Positions 8,655-18,564 of a stretch of DNA of 64,000 nucleotides are shown piece after piece. The DNA is from Vibrio hyugaensis (GTDB taxonomy: Bacteria; Pseudomonadota; Gammaproteobacteria; Enterobacterales; Vibrionaceae). Where the stretch lies: NCBI RefSeq assembly GCF_002906655.1, contig NZ_CP025794.1:1178001-1242000 (forward strand), read 5' to 3'. The notes under the pieces are model-generated. The model made no database searches and was not told the origin of the DNA. It saw nothing but the letters and a program-made list of their open reading frames with translations. Position 1 is the stretch's first letter. Every line of letters starts with the position of its first letter. A program made the translations under genes and the position numbers.

Positions 8655-9628
8655 ACTAACTCCTGCTCTGATAGCGGAATAATTGGAAGTTCACATTTAG
8701 GCCACCCCTGTTCCAATTGCGCTTTGTACAAGCCAATTGTATCCAAGCCAGGGATTTCATTCGGCAGTTGCCATTGAGCTAAACGTGCTAACTGGTTCAG
8801 ACCCAAGCTGGATTCAATACTTGAGCTTATCACAGCTTTGATACCCAGAGTTTTAGCCTTCTCAATCAGCTTAATACAAAACTCAACCGAGCCGATCAAC
8901 GTTGGCTTAATAATGATGGTCTTCACACCGGTAAGATCTTCTAGGCAGAAGTCTTCACGACGAACCGCATCCTGTAGCGTTTCATCCCACGCGATAGCAA
9001 TCCCCGTATTGATAGCAAACGACAGACTGTCACCCGGAGAGCGGCATGGTTCTTCCAAGAAGGTGATACGCTGACGCAGTGATGGGGCAATGTACTTAGC
9101 AAACTGCTGCGCTTTTTCTGGCGTCCAAGCACGGTTTGCATCAAGGCGAAGTGTCAGCTGCGGTATCGACTCAAGAAATAAGTTCACTAGCATACCGTCG
9201 CGAATCGGTTCGTATAGACCCACTTTTACCTTCGCAACTTTCTCGCCTTCCATTTCGTTCAGTTTAGGAATCAGCTCATCAGGGTCACCATTACACAGGG
9301 GCGCAGCTTGATACTGCCCTTGTGCCGGTAGACCGCCTTCTAGCTCAAGTTGAGCCATCGATAAGCCAAACGCCACAGACGGATACATGTGGTTGTAATC
9401 CACGGGTAAATCCGCTACCCAACGCTCCGCTTGAGCTTGCAGTTGAACACCCGCTTCCTCAGTGCCTTCAAGGCTAAAGCCCGTTAAAGGTGCAACTTCA
9501 CCAAGACCAATTTTGTCGCCGTCAGTTAATTCAAGAATGAAGCCAACACGCTCAGTCAGTTTGTTGTCACGTAATATAACGCCACTGTCCATTGGTAGAG
9601 AGTAACGATAAATCTTCGCTTTACGCAT
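8639..9628 (-). CDS. menC: o-Succinylbenzoate synthase
   Basis: A 329-residue enolase-superfamily dehydratase converting SHCHC to o-succinylbenzoate. The expected acid/base lysines lie in VAKVKVGL and TVIIKPTLIG-type strands, and the metal ligands are in LRLDANRAW, FLEEP and IAWDETL. The ATG at 9628 (MRKAKIYRY) is preferred to one eight codons earlier because AGGA sits eight nt upstream. It follows menB after a gap of about 130 bp that holds a hairpin, and it overlaps menE. Confidence 0.94.
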   Translation of the reverse strand: MRKAKIYRYSLPMDSGVILRDNKLTERVGFILELTDGDKIGLGEVAPLTGFSLEGTEEAGVQLQAQAERWVADLPVDYNHMYPSVAFGLSMAQLELEGGLPAQGQYQAAPLCNGDPDELIPKLNEMEGEKVAKVKVGLYEPIRDGMLVNLFLESIPQLTLRLDANRAWTPEKAQQFAKYIAPSLRQRITFLEEPCRSPGDSLSFAINTGIAIAWDETLQDAVRREDFCLEDLTGVKTIIIKPTLIGSVEFCIKLIEKAKTLGIKAVISSSIESSLGLNQLARLAQWQLPNEIPGLDTIGLYKAQLEQGWPKCELPIIPLSEQELVWHSA

Positions 9629-9725
9629 AATTCGAATCCTATGTAATATCATATATTCTGAACTTTTTAGCGAGATAACCCGCTAGCCTCCCAGAGGGCG
9701 AGGCGCTCAGGACGAAAAACGAAAC

Positions 9726-9747
9726 AGAGGAGCACAAAGGCTCCTCT
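9726..9747 (-). terminator. Hairpin between menB and menC, possible attenuator
   Basis: AGAGGAG and CTCCTCT pair around an 8-nt loop. On the minus strand the hairpin lies just beyond the menB stop and is followed by GTTTCGTTTTTC. The weak T-run suggests partial termination, reducing expression of menC and menE, rather than a full stop. Confidence 0.55.
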
Positions 9748-9758
9748 TTCTTTACGGA

Positions 9759-10625
9759 TTATGGGTTACGAGGGAACTTGTCGAAGTCTGGGCGACGTTT
9801 CTCGTTGAATGCGTTGCGGCCTTCTTGGCCTTCATCTGTCATGTAGAACATCATGGTTGCGTTACCAGCCAGTTCTTGCAAGCCAGCTTGACCATCACAG
9901 TCCGCGTTCAATGCGGCTTTCAAGCAACGCAATGCCATTGGGCTGTGCTGTAGAACTTCACGACACCAACGAACGGTTTCTTTCTCTAAGTCTTCTAGTG
10001 GTACAACCGTGTTTACTAGACCCATGTCTACCGCTTCTTGAGCGTTGTAGAAACGACATAGGAACCAGATTTCGCGAGCTTTCTTCTGACCTACGATACG
10101 AGCCATGTAAGACGCGCCCCAACCGCCATCAAAAGAGCCCACCTTAGGACCAGTTTGACCAAATTGTGCATTCTCCGCCGCAATCGTCAGGTCACACATC
10201 ATGTGCAACACGTGACCACCACCGACAGCCCAACCTGCGACCGATGCGATCACTGGTTTTGGACAAGTACGAATATCGCGTTGGAAGTCTAATACGTTTA
10301 GGTGGTGCGTACCTTGGTCGTCTTTGTAGCCGCCGTAGTCGCCACGGATCTTCTGGTCACCGCCAGAACAGAACGCATCTTCACCTAGACCTGTCAGGAT
10401 GATCACACCAACAGTCGAGTCATAACGCGCATCTGCCAGTGCATCAATCATCTCTTTTACAGTTTGAGGACGGAAAGCATTACGTACCTGTGGACGTGCA
10501 ATGGTAATTTTCGCGATACCATCAACAGACTTGTGATAGTGGATATCCTCGTATTTCTCGCTGCAATCTTTCCATTGAACCGGAGCGTAAAGTTCTTCTT
10601 CAGAAATGCCTACTGTTTTAGCCAT
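9759..10625 (-). CDS. menB: 1,4-Dihydroxy-2-naphthoyl-CoA synthase
   Basis: A 288-residue crotonase-fold enzyme that closes the naphthoquinone ring from o-succinylbenzoyl-CoA. Diagnostic stretches are [30 protein letters not shown] (oxyanion hole) and [14 protein letters not shown] with its catalytic aspartate. The start [15 protein letters not shown] at 10625 is chosen over an ATG ten codons earlier that falls inside the menH end; GGGA lies seven nt upstream. It is fourth in the men operon. Confidence 0.96.
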   Translation of the reverse strand: MAKTVGISEEELYAPVQWKDCSEKYEDIHYHKSVDGIAKITIARPQVRNAFRPQTVKEMIDALADARYDSTVGVIILTGLGEDAFCSGGDQKIRGDYGGYKDDQGTHHLNVLDFQRDIRTCPKPVIASVAGWAVGGGHVLHMMCDLTIAAENAQFGQTGPKVGSFDGGWGASYMARIVGQKKAREIWFLCRFYNAQEAVDMGLVNTVVPLEDLEKETVRWCREVLQHSPMALRCLKAALNADCDGQAGLQELAGNATMMFYMTDEGQEGRNAFNEKRRPDFDKFPRNP

Positions 10626-10651
10626 GGTGATTCCCATTGTTCTCGTTGCTC

Positions 10652-11446
10652 TCACTGAAAGTGAGAATGAATTATTTGATTAATCTGTATCGCAAACTTC
10701 TGGGGTTGCTCTTGATGAGCGTTATGCCCTGCTCCCTCAATTTGTCGATATGCCAACCCGCTCATTTCTGCCAGTTGACTGAATTTTTTGTCTTTAGCAC
10801 CGCACACGTAATACAGCGGAACCGCTTGTTGTTGCAGTGCTGGTAGCAAATAACCTTGCTTAGCCAAAGAAGTCGCAAGCAACATATCTGCGACTGACGA
10901 GCCAAGATTAGCACTTCGTTTTGTCACCAAGGTTTGTCTTTGCTCATGGTTTAGTGAAGAAAAGACCAACTGTTGGTACCAATCGTTCAAAACACAAGCA
11001 AGAGGCTCAATTTTGAAACGCTTTGCCCAGCGAGTGTCATTCTTTAATCTGGCCTGCTTATCTGACTCGTTTTGTAGACCGAAGCTTCCTCCTTCAACAA
11101 TGGCACCACAAATATTGAGATCTGAAAAACACTGGTGCGCAAGGCCATGCATAGCAATGCGTCCACCCATTGAGTAACCAATCAAAATAAGCGGTTGTTG
11201 TGAAGGAAATAGTAAAGATAGTGTGGAATTGAGCAATTTGCAGCAATCATCTAGATCACTGCAAAAAATAGATTGGCTTTGACCATGACCAGGAAGGTCA
11301 ATCGTCACACGTTCGAATTGAGGTAACGCGTTTGAGCATAGATGCCAATCCGCTCCGCTACCTAACAAGCCATGCAAAAACACCAGAGTAGGCAAAGTGC
11401 TACCTTGGTGCTTTTCCGTTGCTGGAAAGTGCTCAGAATAGAGCAT
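10652..11446 (-). CDS. menH: SHCHC synthase, alpha/beta hydrolase
   Basis: A 264-residue alpha/beta hydrolase that removes pyruvate from SEPHCHC to form SHCHC. The oxyanion strand is [12 protein letters not shown], the nucleophile serine is in GYSMGGR near residue 92, and the catalytic histidine is in [11 protein letters not shown]. It overlaps menD by 14 bp upstream and lies 26 bp before the menB start, as expected for the operon. Confidence 0.93.
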   Translation of the reverse strand: MLYSEHFPATEKHQGSTLPTLVFLHGLLGSGADWHLCSNALPQFERVTIDLPGHGQSQSIFCSDLDDCCKLLNSTLSLLFPSQQPLILIGYSMGGRIAMHGLAHQCFSDLNICGAIVEGGSFGLQNESDKQARLKNDTRWAKRFKIEPLACVLNDWYQQLVFSSLNHEQRQTLVTKRSANLGSSVADMLLATSLAKQGYLLPALQQQAVPLYYVCGAKDKKFSQLAEMSGLAYRQIEGAGHNAHQEQPQKFAIQINQIIHSHFQ

Positions 11447-13151
11447 GCAAATTCTTATTGAACGATTTTAAATGCTCAACAGCTTGGTTAGACGGCGTTT
11501 GCACTTCAATCACCAATGCGCCTTGCCCTGAAGCAAAATGCTCAGAAACCATAGATTGGTATTCTGCTAATGAGCTTGGTTGACGATACTCTAAACCAAA
11601 CTGCTTCGCGGCGTGCTCAAAGTCGTAACCATGAGGCATTTGGTAGAACGACTCACGATGTTCCTGCGGCACCGGCAGCAAATCAAAAATCGCGCCGCCA
11701 TCATTGTTCGTAATCACCAACACGGACGGTAACTTACTGTGCGTAAACAACGCCAGTGAGTTCAACCCATACAATGCCGACGTATCGCCAATGAACATCA
11801 ACATAGGATTGTTGCGTGCACGTTGAACACCACTTGCGGTAGCAAACAAGCCATCAATGCCTGAAGCACCACGGTTGGTAAACACTTCAGTATTGTCGAG
11901 CTTACCAAACATATCAATTAAGCGAACAAACAAGCTGTTACCCACAAACAGGTCAACACCTTTTGCGCGTTCTGCAACGTCAATGGCTAATGCAATCTCG
12001 CTTAGCTCACTCTTAGGATCAGAAACGAACAAACCTTTTGCATGCTGAGTCACTTGCTTAATGTCAGTCGCAAGGTCGTCTGCCCAACCAGTATATTCCG
12101 ATTCAAACTCTGTGGTACGTTCTACCCAAGAGCTCGGTTGTTCAGCCCAATGCCATTGTGGCAAGTGGCTTTGATTATCACGGTCTAAACGTGGAGAAAC
12201 ATACCAGTATTGAATATCTCTACCATGTTGGCTACGCGAAACATGTTTATCGAGCCAATGGTTAAAACGCTTGGAGATGATTCGGCTACCAAATTGAACC
12301 ACTAAATCACAGCTATCTAACTGGCTCGCCAATCTTGGATGCTGCAACCACATATCAAAATGGGCCCAATCCGAACTCACACCACTTTGAGGGTCAGCCA
12401 AAACAGGCCACCCCATTTGCTCAGCAAACGAACGTGCAGCCTGTGCTTGTGCTAAAGGCAAACTCCCAATGACCACGATACCTTTGTTGTCACCACAACT
12501 TGGAATCGCACTATTCGTTTTCGGGTTGAATCGTTGACAATAAGTCACGCGACTTTCTTTCCAACCAGCAACCGTATCGAGGTAATCTTGGTGAGTACTT
12601 TTTTCTACGTTTGAGTATAACGGCTCAGGGAAGGCACAGTTGATGTGTACCGCACTGCCTTTTAGCCGCTGCGTGAACATCACTTCGTCCACAGAGGTCA
12701 AAAGCCAGTTGAGTGGCGTAGACAATGTCGGGCTTGGCAAATTCAGACTGTCAGAAACATGCTGTGAGAAAATACCAAGTTGATTGATGGCTTGATTTGC
12801 ACCACACCCTACCAACTCGACTGGTCTATCGGCAGTCAATACCACCAGCTTTTCACCAGTGAGTTTTGCCTCTGCAATAGCGGGCAACAGATTGGCGACG
12901 GCAGTACCAGAGGTCACGATCAATGCCACAGGCTCTCTACTGGCTTTTGCTAGTCCTAACGCCATAAAGCCCAAACCACGCTCATCAAAGTGCGTGTGAA
13001 TGGTAAAATTTGGATTATCCGCCGCCTCCACCGTTAAAGGGGTGGAGCGAGAACCTGGTGCAATACAGATATGATTTACACCAAAGCGGTTTAATTCTGT
13101 CAGGATGGTTTCAGACCAAATTCGATTTAAAACAGCTTGATCAGCATTCAT
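11433..13151 (-). CDS. menD: SEPHCHC synthase (ThDP-dependent)
   Basis: A 572-residue thiamine-diphosphate enzyme joining isochorismate and 2-oxoglutarate-derived succinic semialdehyde. The N-terminal CIAPGSRSTPLTVEA and HFDERGLGFMALGLAK carry the pyrimidine-binding glutamate. The ThDP/Mg motif runs from IGDTSALYGLNSLAL to NNDGGAIFDLLP near residues 435-475. Length is typical. It overlaps the menF stop by the ATGA arrangement at 13148-13151 and runs into menH. Confidence 0.96.
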   Translation of the reverse strand: MNADQAVLNRIWSETILTELNRFGVNHICIAPGSRSTPLTVEAADNPNFTIHTHFDERGLGFMALGLAKASREPVALIVTSGTAVANLLPAIAEAKLTGEKLVVLTADRPVELVGCGANQAINQLGIFSQHVSDSLNLPSPTLSTPLNWLLTSVDEVMFTQRLKGSAVHINCAFPEPLYSNVEKSTHQDYLDTVAGWKESRVTYCQRFNPKTNSAIPSCGDNKGIVVIGSLPLAQAQAARSFAEQMGWPVLADPQSGVSSDWAHFDMWLQHPRLASQLDSCDLVVQFGSRIISKRFNHWLDKHVSRSQHGRDIQYWYVSPRLDRDNQSHLPQWHWAEQPSSWVERTTEFESEYTGWADDLATDIKQVTQHAKGLFVSDPKSELSEIALAIDVAERAKGVDLFVGNSLFVRLIDMFGKLDNTEVFTNRGASGIDGLFATASGVQRARNNPMLMFIGDTSALYGLNSLALFTHSKLPSVLVITNNDGGAIFDLLPVPQEHRESFYQMPHGYDFEHAAKQFGLEYRQPSSLAEYQSMVSEHFASGQGALVIEVQTPSNQAVEHLKSFNKNLHALF

Positions 13152-14455
13152 GATGCAACCCCAAGCGGTGGGTGGTCTGAAATAAGAGAAAGTAACGTTG
13201 ACATTTTTTTATCTAACTCGGCCCATTCATGCTCTGCAATGGAACCTGGAACAATACCCGCGCCAGCAAACAGTTGAACTTGTTCTTCAAGGATCAACGC
13301 ACTTCTGATTGCGACACAAAACTCTGCACGCTCATGGCTGATATAACCCATGGAGCCTGCATACCAGCCGCGTGCAAACGGCTCATTATCTAAAATAAAC
13401 TGCATCGACTCTTTACGGGGCAACCCAGCAACAGCGGCTGTCGGCTGTAAAGCAGAGAGTAACTGAACACCATTAATGCCCGTTTTAAGATCCGCATGGA
13501 TATTACGCTTTAAATGCTGCACTTTTCTCAGGCGAACCAAACGAGGATCAGTTTCAACTTCAACGCTTTCTGAGTGGGGTGAAAGACGTTCAATAATGTC
13601 GTCCACCACATACTGGTTCTCATTGAGGTTCTTAGAATCTTGAGATAGCCAGTTCGCCAATTCCATATCTTGAGTCGCATTCTCGCCACGGCCTATCGTA
13701 CCGGCTAATGCTTCTGTATGTAGTTCGTGTCCGATACGCGAATACAAACGCTCTGGTGTGGATCCCATAAAGCTGTGTTTACTGTCTAAGCTCAACAGAA
13801 AATGAAAACTATGATGGTTGTAGAGGTAGCTCGCTTTCAATAGCTGCGCAGCAGAAAGTGTCGAATCTAAATGAACAGTCGATTTGCGAGCCAACACCAC
13901 TTTTTTAAACTCGTCATTGTCGATACCAGTGAGCACCTTCTCTACCAAATCATTCCATTGTGGCTCCGTCGGAGCGTGATCAATCGAACGGATATGAGAA
14001 GAGATTGGCGCTAAGCTAGGCACATCAGAGACCAGCTTTTTCAAGCCTGCTAATGTACGAGTTTTATCTTCTGCGATATTCACCGCAAGTGACCATTGCT
14101 GGTCAAACCGAATCAACTCAATTTGCGGAAGAAAAAAGAAGGATGGCATACAGCGACGATTTTTCTCGTGCTGACCATCAAATGAACGACCGCCCCATAC
14201 GCGTTGGCCTTCACCAAGGATCGTATAGGCAGGTCCAGGCTCGACAAAGGAGTGGAGTTGGCCTAGAGCAACAACTTCTTCACGAGTATCACGGGACTGC
14301 CAGTAAAACTTGGGAAAAAGTGGTTGTGCTTCAAGCCAGTCTATAAACGCGAAATTGGGTTTCTCGCTGAGTGGCTCGATTAAACGTGTTTGATTGCCTT
14401 CCGTTTGCTGAACTCGCTCGATAATTCTATTTACGGCTTGATGGAACTGTGACAA
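13148..14455 (-). CDS. menF: Isochorismate synthase, menaquinone type
   Basis: A 435-residue chorismate-binding enzyme, first in the men operon. Family signatures are KVVLARKSTVHL, FMGSTPERLYSR, EALAGTIGRGE, KNLNENQYVVDDI, PTAAVAGLPRKESM and FAGAGIVPGS. The start codon is TTG at 14455 with GAGG five nt upstream. A second isochorismate synthase with a different sequence lies in the siderophore locus at 53668-54882, so chorismate is drawn into two separate routes in this window. The divergent promoter region to the aminotransferase gene is A+T rich. Confidence 0.94.
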   Translation of the reverse strand: MSQFHQAVNRIIERVQQTEGNQTRLIEPLSEKPNFAFIDWLEAQPLFPKFYWQSRDTREEVVALGQLHSFVEPGPAYTILGEGQRVWGGRSFDGQHEKNRRCMPSFFFLPQIELIRFDQQWSLAVNIAEDKTRTLAGLKKLVSDVPSLAPISSHIRSIDHAPTEPQWNDLVEKVLTGIDNDEFKKVVLARKSTVHLDSTLSAAQLLKASYLYNHHSFHFLLSLDSKHSFMGSTPERLYSRIGHELHTEALAGTIGRGENATQDMELANWLSQDSKNLNENQYVVDDIIERLSPHSESVEVETDPRLVRLRKVQHLKRNIHADLKTGINGVQLLSALQPTAAVAGLPRKESMQFILDNEPFARGWYAGSMGYISHERAEFCVAIRSALILEEQVQLFAGAGIVPGSIAEHEWAELDKKMSTLLSLISDHPPLGVAS

Positions 14456-14672
14456 ATCAACCTCGAAACGTGTGAGGATAAAGGATAACTGACGGCTACT
14501 CTAAGTTTAGACCCAAAGCAAATCAAGGTCGTATACGATCTTTTGCAAATTCCTGTGATACCAACAGAACAAAACTTAATCACCAAACGGATAATTTACA
14601 GATTTTTATTCTAATAAAAAACAAATTATTGTATTTTAATAAAGAAATTAACGATTTTTTAGGAATTAAACA

Positions 14673-15887
14673 ATGCAAAATATCGGGATGTCGTCAAAAC
14701 TCGACAATGTCTGCTACGACATTAGGGGTCCTGTACTCAAACATGCTAAACGCATGGAGGAAGAGGGGCATAAAATCCTAAAGCTAAACATTGGTAACCC
14801 CGCCCCATTTGGTTTTGACGCCCCTGATGAGATTCTAGTAGATGTCATTCGCAATCTGCCAACTTCTCAAGGCTATTGTGATTCCAAAGGCATTTATTCG
14901 GCGCGTAAAGCTGTCGTGCAGCACTATCAGCGCAAAGGCATCCGATCGTTAGATGTTGAAGATGTATACGTTGGTAACGGTGTATCAGAGCTGATCGTGA
15001 TGGCGATGCAAGCGTTACTGAACAATGGCGACGAAATGCTGATCCCTGCGCCAGACTACCCGCTTTGGACGGCATCTGTTGCTTTGTCTGGCGGTAAACC
15101 TGTGCATTATATCTGTGATGAAGGGGCAGACTGGTACCCAGATCTTGAAGACATCAAAAAGAAAATCACGCCAAAAACCCGTGGTATTGTTCTTATCAAC
15201 CCGAACAACCCAACAGGTGCGGTATACAGTCGTGATTTCCTACTAGAAGTTATCGAGATTGCGCGCCAACACAACCTGATCATCTTCGCTGATGAAATCT
15301 ACGATAAAGTCCTTTACGACGGCGCGACACACACCTCGGTTGCAACGCTAACAGAAGATGTGTTGGTGATGACGTTCAACGGCCTTTCAAAAGCGTATCG
15401 CGTTTGTGGTTTCCGTGGCGGTTGGATGTTCCTAACGGGTCCTAAACATCTAGCACAAGGTTACATCAATGGCTTAGAACTGCTCTCTTCGATGCGTTTA
15501 TGTGCCAACGTACCAATGCAACATGCGATTCAAACCGCATTGGGTGGCTACCAGAGTATTAATGAGCTGATCTTGCCGGGTGGTCGTTTGCTTGAGCAAC
15601 GTAACCGAGCTTACGAACTGATCAACCAGATCCCTGGTGTTTCGTGTGTGAAGCCGAAAGGTGCGATGTATCTGTTCCCGAAAATCGACACCAAAATGTA
15701 CAACATTAAGAATGACCAACAAATGGTGCTCGACTTCTTGAAACAAGAAAAAGTACTTCTGGTACAAGGTTCTGGCTTTAACTGGCCGAAACCGGATCAC
15801 TTCCGTATTGTTACACTGCCGCACGTAGAAGATCTCGAAACCGCGATTGGCCGCTTTGAGCGTTTCCTATCAACGTATAGCCAGTAG
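14673..15887 (+). CDS. alaA: AlaA-type alanine aminotransferase (pyridoxal phosphate)
   Basis: A 404-residue class I/II aminotransferase, predicted to interconvert pyruvate and glutamate with alanine and 2-oxoglutarate. The PLP-binding region has INPNNPTGAVY, FADEIYDKVLYDG and the Schiff-base lysine in NGLSKAYRVCGFRGGW near residue 240. The sequence follows E. coli AlaA (YfbQ) along its length. It is a single gene with its own terminator, divergent from menF. Confidence 0.92.
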   Translation: MQNIGMSSKLDNVCYDIRGPVLKHAKRMEEEGHKILKLNIGNPAPFGFDAPDEILVDVIRNLPTSQGYCDSKGIYSARKAVVQHYQRKGIRSLDVEDVYVGNGVSELIVMAMQALLNNGDEMLIPAPDYPLWTASVALSGGKPVHYICDEGADWYPDLEDIKKKITPKTRGIVLINPNNPTGAVYSRDFLLEVIEIARQHNLIIFADEIYDKVLYDGATHTSVATLTEDVLVMTFNGLSKAYRVCGFRGGWMFLTGPKHLAQGYINGLELLSSMRLCANVPMQHAIQTALGGYQSINELILPGGRLLEQRNRAYELINQIPGVSCVKPKGAMYLFPKIDTKMYNIKNDQQMVLDFLKQEKVLLVQGSGFNWPKPDHFRIVTLPHVEDLETAIGRFERFLSTYSQ

Positions 15888-15916
15888 TAATTACTGCTGA
15901 TCTCTCATATGCTTAG

Positions 15917-15942
15917 AGGAGCTCCCAGTGAGCTCCTTTTTC
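15917..15942 (+). terminator. Terminator of the alaA-type gene
   Basis: AGGAGCTC-CCAGT-GAGCTCCT followed by TTTTTC, 30 nt after the stop codon. Confidence 0.9.
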
Positions 15943-16001
15943 GTATCAAATACCAATGTCACTTACGAACGGTTTGTGGGATCGGTACATAGGAGAGTGC
16001 A

Positions 16002-16586
16002 ATGAAAGAAAGCCATTTTTTCGCCCACTTGGCCCGAATGAAACTCATCCAACGCTGGCCACTGATGCGCTCGGTCTCGCCAGAAAATGTCTCTGAACAC
16101 AGCTTACAAGTTGCCTTCGTAGCGCATGCCCTAGCATTAATTAAAAACAAAAAATTCGGCGGCACACTAAACCCTGAACGTATCGCTATACTCGCCATGT
16201 ACCATGATTCGAGTGAAGTACTCACTGGTGATCTACCGACCCCCGTCAAGTACTACAACCCTGAAATTTCTAAAGAATATAAGAAGATTGAAGCAGCGGC
16301 AGAACAAAAGCTGCTCTCGATGTTACCTGAAGAGTTTCAAGATGATTTCGCCCCCTACTTGCTTTCGCATTCCGCTCATGAAGAGGACGCTAAAATCGTT
16401 AAGCAAGCAGATTCTATCTGTGCGTACCTTAAATGCTTGGAAGAACTCAGTGCAGGTAATCACGAATTTGCCTTGGCAAAGAAACGCTTAGATATCACAT
16501 TGCAAGAACGCAAAACACCGGAAATGGAATACTTCCTTCATACCTTTGCCCCAAGTTTTGAATTATCGCTGGATGAAATTAGCTAG
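16002..16586 (+). CDS. yfbR: 5'-Deoxynucleotidase YfbR (HD domain)
   Basis: A 194-residue HD-domain phosphohydrolase that dephosphorylates deoxyribonucleoside 5'-monophosphates. Metal-binding residues are visible in [14 protein letters not shown] (first His), [20 protein letters not shown] (HD pair) and [15 protein letters not shown] (last Asp). AGGAG lies eight nt before the ATG. It ends 15 nt before the start of the dGTPase-like gene and is co-transcribed with it, pairing two dNTP/dNMP-clearing enzymes. Confidence 0.94.
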   Translation: MKESHFFAHLARMKLIQRWPLMRSVSPENVSEHSLQVAFVAHALALIKNKKFGGTLNPERIAILAMYHDSSEVLTGDLPTPVKYYNPEISKEYKKIEAAAEQKLLSMLPEEFQDDFAPYLLSHSAHEEDAKIVKQADSICAYLKCLEELSAGNHEFALAKKRLDITLQERKTPEMEYFLHTFAPSFELSLDEIS

Positions 16587-16601
16587 TTGATGGAGAGAAA
16601 T

Positions 16602-17924
16602 GTGTCATTTGAATTAAACGCTTTATGGCAAGAACGCCATGATGATGAACATAAAATCCGCCGCGATGACCATCGTAGCCCGTATCAACGTGATCGTGCA
16701 CGCATTCTGCACTCTGCAGCATTTCGACGCTTACAAGCGAAGACCCAAGTGCATGGCAACAGCTTGGAAGATTTTCACCGAACTCGACTCACCCACTCTC
16801 TAGAAGCAGCGCAGCTTGGTACAGGTATTGTTGCCCAACTAAAAAAGAAGCAACCTGAATTTCGAGATCTACTGCCATCTGACAGCTTGATCGATTCATT
16901 GTGTCTCGCACACGACATTGGTCATCCCCCTTATGGGCATGGTGGTGAAGTCGCCTTAAACTACATGATGCGTGATCACGGCGGCTTTGAAGGCAATGCT
17001 CAAACCTTCCGTATCGTCACCAAGCTTGAACCTTATACCGAGCACTTCGGCATGAACCTATCACGTCGCGCTTTACTCGGTTTAATAAAGTACCCAGCTC
17101 TGCTTAGTCAAACGCGCTCCACACGCCTACCGGCCCCGGTTGAGCATCAACGCAAACTCAAAGCCAAAGATTGGAGCCCTGCCAAAGGCATTTATGATTG
17201 CGATAAGGATTTATTCGATTGGGTCATTGCGCCACTGACCGAAAACGACAAAGCTCTATTAAGCCAAATGCGTTGCCGCCCTGAATCAGACTTGGAGCAC
17301 TGTAAAACTCGGTTTAAGTCTTTGGACTGCTCAATCATGGAGCTAGCGGACGACATCGCCTATGGCGTACATGATTTAGAAGATGCCATTGTGCTTGGTA
17401 TGGTAACTCGACAGCAGTGGCAAGAAGGAGCAGCAAGCCAGCTTGCAGATTGCGGAGACCCTTGGTTTGAAGAACACATCGGTTCCATCGGTCAAATGTT
17501 GTTTAGTGGTAAACATCATCGACGTAAAGACGCGATTGGTGGCATGGTTAACGCCCTATTGACGAGTATCTCAATCAAAGTAGTTGATGAGCCATTCAAT
17601 AACCACTTACTGGCTTGGAACGCCTGTTTTGAACCTCATATGGCAAAAGCACTAGAAGTATTGAAACACTTCGTGAGCCAATATGTGATTCAAATTCATC
17701 AAGTACAGATTGTTGAATACAAAGGCCAGCAAATCATCATGGATTTATTTGAAGCGCTCAGTGCAGATCCTGAACGCTTGCTACCCAAACACACTCAAGA
17801 ACTTTGGAAAGAAGCAATGGATGAGAGTGAAAAAATGCGCGTCATTGCAGATTACATCTCAGCGATGACCGACGGCCATGCACAGAAGCTGCACCGTCAG
17901 TTGTTTTCTTCAATTGTCTTATAG
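16602..17924 (+). CDS. dGTPase-like HD-domain triphosphohydrolase
   Basis: A 440-residue deoxyguanosinetriphosphate triphosphohydrolase-like protein. The HD motifs are FHRTRLTHSLEAAQ, CLAHDIGHPPYGHGGE near residues 105-120, and ELADDIAYGVHDLEDA. The best start is GTG at 16602 (MSFELNALW), because GGAGAG lies five nt upstream; the in-frame TTG and ATG at 16587 and 16590 have no site. A 7-bp inverted repeat overlaps its stop codon (17920-17937). Probably cleaves dNTPs to the nucleoside and triphosphate. Confidence 0.9.
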   Translation: MSFELNALWQERHDDEHKIRRDDHRSPYQRDRARILHSAAFRRLQAKTQVHGNSLEDFHRTRLTHSLEAAQLGTGIVAQLKKKQPEFRDLLPSDSLIDSLCLAHDIGHPPYGHGGEVALNYMMRDHGGFEGNAQTFRIVTKLEPYTEHFGMNLSRRALLGLIKYPALLSQTRSTRLPAPVEHQRKLKAKDWSPAKGIYDCDKDLFDWVIAPLTENDKALLSQMRCRPESDLEHCKTRFKSLDCSIMELADDIAYGVHDLEDAIVLGMVTRQQWQEGAASQLADCGDPWFEEHIGSIGQMLFSGKHHRRKDAIGGMVNALLTSISIKVVDEPFNNHLLAWNACFEPHMAKALEVLKHFVSQYVIQIHQVQIVEYKGQQIIMDLFEALSADPERLLPKHTQELWKEAMDESEKMRVIADYISAMTDGHAQKLHRQLFSSIVL

Positions 17925-17943
17925 AGAATGCTCTATAGATTCG

Positions 17944-18561
17944 CTACTCACCTTTCAGATAGTTCTTCTCAAATACGCCCGGAGGCATCTGGGCGATTTG
18001 AAATTCAATCATCTTCTCAAAAGCAATCAACAAAGGAGTAAGATCCTTGCTAGGTTGAAGTAACGAGAGCGCATGAAACCCCGCTTCTACCGTCGACAAG
18101 CTGTTATCAGAAGGCGCTTTACGAATCGTATAATGACCTTGTAAGTCTTCCGGTAGTTTAACCGTCGGGATAGCATGAAGGTTTGTCGACAGTTGCCACA
18201 TCTTGTAGGCTTTCTTCCAAGTACCGTCGAGTAAGATTAAACGTGTTTTCTTATCGGGCACTTCTGCAACCGTCGCCAATTCAGAAAGGCACAACGATTG
18301 CTCTGAAGGGTAAAGAATGAAATGTTGGTAGGTTTCATCTTCAAGCAACGCATTCAAGGCCGCACTGTCAGAAAAGTCTTCTCCAATCAGGCAAGTACAT
18401 TGATTTAGGCTCAAATTGAGAATCCGTGCCGTACCAAGAGGACGATGTTCTTCACTCGTATGCTGAAGAATGATAAGTTCAACCTCGCTTGCTAGCGGTA
18501 CAATCCATTGGCAAATACAGGCTTTGCGCGATTTTCCACACTGAGAACAATAACGAGACAT
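17944..18561 (-). CDS. DTW-domain tRNA-uridine aminocarboxypropyltransferase
   Basis: A 205-residue member of the TapT/YfiP family, which places the acp3U modification on tRNA using S-adenosylmethionine. The N-terminal CSQCGKSRKACIC is a probable zinc site. LLDGTWKKAYKM contains the DTW-type motif (here DGTW) near residues 110-121, and YTIRKAPSDNSLSTVEA is the YxxRxxP motif. Its start codon lies only three nt from the divergent rhombosortase start, so each promoter must lie inside the other gene. Confidence 0.88.
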   Translation of the reverse strand: MSRYCSQCGKSRKACICQWIVPLASEVELIILQHTSEEHRPLGTARILNLSLNQCTCLIGEDFSDSAALNALLEDETYQHFILYPSEQSLCLSELATVAEVPDKKTRLILLDGTWKKAYKMWQLSTNLHAIPTVKLPEDLQGHYTIRKAPSDNSLSTVEAGFHALSLLQPSKDLTPLLIAFEKMIEFQIAQMPPGVFEKNYLKGE

Positions 18562-18564
18562 AGA